Assembly: GCA_029465975.1 (NCBI GenBank)
Contig: CM055747.1
Coordinates: forward strand, 12,225,324-12,289,323
Source: Dallia pectoralis
Taxonomy: Eukaryota > Chordata > Actinopteri > Esociformes > Umbridae
Direction of reading: 5' to 3'
Length of the DNA: 64,000 bases
Within the stretch, counting starts at the first letter, position 1; the number at the start of each line of letters is the position of its first letter. This document shows positions 61,696 to 64,000 of this stretch, piece after piece. The position numbers were made by a program, and so were the translations under genes. The notes under the pieces are model-generated. The model did no database searches, had not been told where the DNA came from, and saw only the letters and a list, made by a program, of their open reading frames with translations.

Positions 61696-62275
61696 CAATC
61701 TCTCTTTGATACAGAGGGCATGGGAAATTTCCACAGTCGTCTCTGGCTTTAAATAGCTAATCCCTTAAGCGCGTGACATCAACACAAATCAGGCCGTCAT
61801 CCGACGCGGTTCCCACATGACACTTGTGATGTGTGATGGCAACTTGGCATTTCTAGTTAATTGTCGCTGTGTTTCCAGTTGAATTGCTTCAGTGGTTTTT
61901 TATGAAGAACTGTTACCTATTAACTGAATAAAAAAACTGAAGTGTTTAGAAAAGGTTGCAATGGTACAGTTAACATGTAGATTCTATTTGAGCGCATAGG
62001 AAGTCATTATGATTAAATTACTTATAATATACATTTATGAATTCCTCGCTCTAGCGTCTGCAAGGCAAACAGCACAAGCATTGTATATAAAACAGTAGAT
62101 GGCCTAAACAGCAAATTATATAACAACTAGTAATATTGGTTTTAATTGCCCTCTGTATCAAAGAGAGATTGATGGACGTGGCATTGGTGAAGGTGACATT
62201 TACACTATAGTGGTCAGGAGAATGAGACCTGTCTACCTCGTGACATCAAAGAGGATAAGACATCAAATAACAAAG
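61578..62275. repeat. Inverted repeat, arms about 130 bp, around 440-bp spacer
   Basis: The arm at about 61578-61711, read on the minus strand, and the arm at about 62148-62275, read on the plus strand, share ctctgtatcaaagagagatt, gatggacgtggcat, gtggtcaggagaatgaga and tcgtgacatca in order. The right arm lacks a few bases in the middle. Confidence 0.9.
61748..61755 (-). promoter_or_regulatory. TATA box of the minus-strand small gene
   Basis: TATTTAAA on the minus strand, about 55 bp upstream of the proposed start codon at 61695, so transcription would begin near 61722 with a short leader. Confidence 0.45.
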
Positions 62276-62337
62276 ATTTCATTTCAAAAGAACTCTACTC
62301 TAATGTTACGGTATTTGCAAGCTACGTGCCTAGGGTA

Positions 62338-62432
62338 GTGGCACAGCCGGATTAACAATTTTTTATGCCCAGGGCAACAAGACTCAAGGGCCCCCCAACC
62401 CCGCCCCAAAGCAAAAATCACAAAGTCCCTAT
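62338..62432. mobile_element. Transposon-edge-like sequence beside the 70-bp array
   Basis: gtggcacagccggattaaca and gcccagggcaacaagactca followed by ggccccccaacccc resemble ends of non-autonomous fish DNA transposons. The other end is not in the window. Confidence 0.35.
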
Positions 62433-62433
62433 C

Positions 62434-64000
62434 ATCAAGAGCATGTCCCTAAACTTAAGATCACGTTAATGCCCTACTACTATATATTCATAAAGTCCCT
62501 ATCATCAAGAGCATGTCCCTAAACTTAAGATCACGTTAATGCCCTACTACTATATATTCATAAAGACCCTACCATCAAGAGCATGTCCCTAAACTTAAGA
62601 TCACGTTAATGCCCTACTACTATATATTCATAAAGACCCTATCATCAAGAGCATGTTCCTAAACTTAAGATCACGTTAATGCCCTACTACTATATATTCA
62701 TAAAGACCCTATCATCAAGAGCATGTCCCTAAACTTAAGATCACGTTAATGTCCTACTACTATATATTCATAAAGACCCTATCATCAAGAGCATGTCCCT
62801 AAACTTAAGATCACGTTAATGCCCTACTACTATATATTCATAAAGACCCTACCATCAAGAGCATGTCCCTAAACTTAAGATCACGTTAATGCCCTACTAC
62901 TATATATTCATAAAGACCCTATCATCAAGAGCATGTCCCTAAACTTAAGATCACGTTAATGCCCTACTACTATATATTCATAAAGACCCTACCATCAAGA
63001 GCATGTCCCTAAACTTAAGATCACGTTAATGCCCTACTACTATATATTCATAAAGACCCTACCATCAAGAGCATGTCCCTAAACTTAAGATCACGTTAAT
63101 GCCCTACTACTATATATTCATAAAGACCCTACCATCAAGAGCATGTCCCTAAACTTAAGATCATGTTAATGCCCTACTACTATATATTCATAAAGACCCT
63201 ACCATCAAGAGCATGTCCCTAAACTTAAGATCACGTTAATGCCCTACTACTATATATTCATAAAGTCCCTATCATCAAGAGCATGTCCCTAAACTTAAGA
63301 TCACGTTAATGCCCTACTACTATATATTCATAAAGTCCCTATCATCAAGAGCATGTCCCTAAACTTAAGATCACGTTAATGCCCTACTACTATATATTCA
63401 TAAAGTCCCTATCATCAAGAGCATGTCCCTAAACTTAAGATCACGTTAATGCCCTACTACTATATATTCATAAAGACCCTATCATCAAGAGCATGTCCCT
63501 AAACTTAAGATCACGTTAATGCCCCTACTATATATTCTACTAATAAATTCATAAAGTCCCTATCATCAAGAGCATGTCCCTAAACTTAAGATCACGTTAA
63601 TGCCCTACTACTATATATTCATAAAGTCCCTATCATCAAGAGCATGTCCCTAAACTTAAGATCACGTTAATGCCCTACTACTCTATATTCATAAAGACCC
63701 TATCATCAAGAGCATGTCCCTAAACTTAAGATCACGTTAATGCCCTACTACTATATATTCATAAAGACCCTACCATCAAGAGCATGTCCCTAAACTTAAG
63801 ATCACGTTAATGCCCTACTACTATATATTCATAAAGACCCTATCATCAAGAGCATGTCCCTAAACTTAAGATCACGTTAATGCCCTACTACTATATATTC
63901 ATAAAGTCCCTACCATCAAGAGCATGTCCCTAAACTTAAGATCACGTTAATGCCCTACTACTATATATTCATAAAGTCCCTACCATCAAGAGCATGTCCC
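62434..64000 (+). repeat. 70-bp minisatellite, about 22 copies, continues past window end
   Basis: The unit holds 'cctatcatcaagagcatgtc', 'cctaaacttaagatcacgtt' and 'aatgccctactactatatat'. Copies are over 95% alike, varying mainly at aaagaccc or aaagtccc and at ctatc or ctacc. One unit near 63520-63555 has a rearranged junction (tatattctactaataaattc). Confidence 0.97.

Overview
The window is vertebrate nuclear DNA, almost certainly from a teleost fish. It has large multi-exon genes with GT/AG introns, an actinodin gene (a fin-ray gene family lost in tetrapods), Tc1-like and hAT transposons, and very abundant minisatellites. The species cannot be fixed from the sequence alone.

Layout. 1-6.1 kb is intergenic with old repeats. 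6.1-10 kb holds a weak candidate transcript, a possible 53-aa single-pass membrane micropeptide, and two nested hAT transposons with intact 8-bp target duplications. 10.9-12.2 kb holds a decayed Tc1-type transposase and a hAT relic. 12.96-15.3 kb is a complete four-coding-exon actinodin gene. 15.7-19.1 kb is a cluster of four tRNA genes (Leu-TAG, Thr-AGT, Ser-GCT, Leu-AAG), with a duplicated block that carries a broken tRNA-Ser. 19.6-34.4 kb is vamp2 (synaptobrevin-2), whose introns 1 and 2 are dominated by minisatellites. 34.9-37.5 kb is repeat-rich intergenic DNA. 37.8-49.5 kb is per1, a circadian clock gene with an E-box-containing promoter, 16 coding exons and four internal tandem arrays. 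51.85-57.34 kb is pcolce (procollagen C-proteinase enhancer), with ten coding exons including an 18-nt micro-exon. 59.6-61.76 kb, minus strand, is a small gene of unknown family whose true frame is hidden by splicing; it probably encodes a secreted Cys-containing peptide. 62.4-64 kb is a 70-bp satellite array that runs off the window.

Context. The tRNA cluster / VAMP2 / PER1 neighbourhood matches human 17p13.1 as I remember it, so it looks like an ancient linkage group. VAMP2 acts in synaptic vesicle fusion, PER1 in the clock repressor complex, PCOLCE in collagen maturation and actinodin in fin-fold actinotrichia. They are neighbours rather than one pathway. Coding exons were assembled by hand from splice consensus plus phase, and all phases close except for one frameshift inside per1.

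Most notable observations: a per1 intron minisatellite in which every unit carries a TACTAAC branch-point consensus; a one-base frame error in per1 inside a coding repeat; a vamp2 start codon apparently split by a 7.2-kb intron; a 17-mer higher-order repeat; and the hidden minus-strand peptide gene, whose first exon has an inverted, decayed copy nearby.
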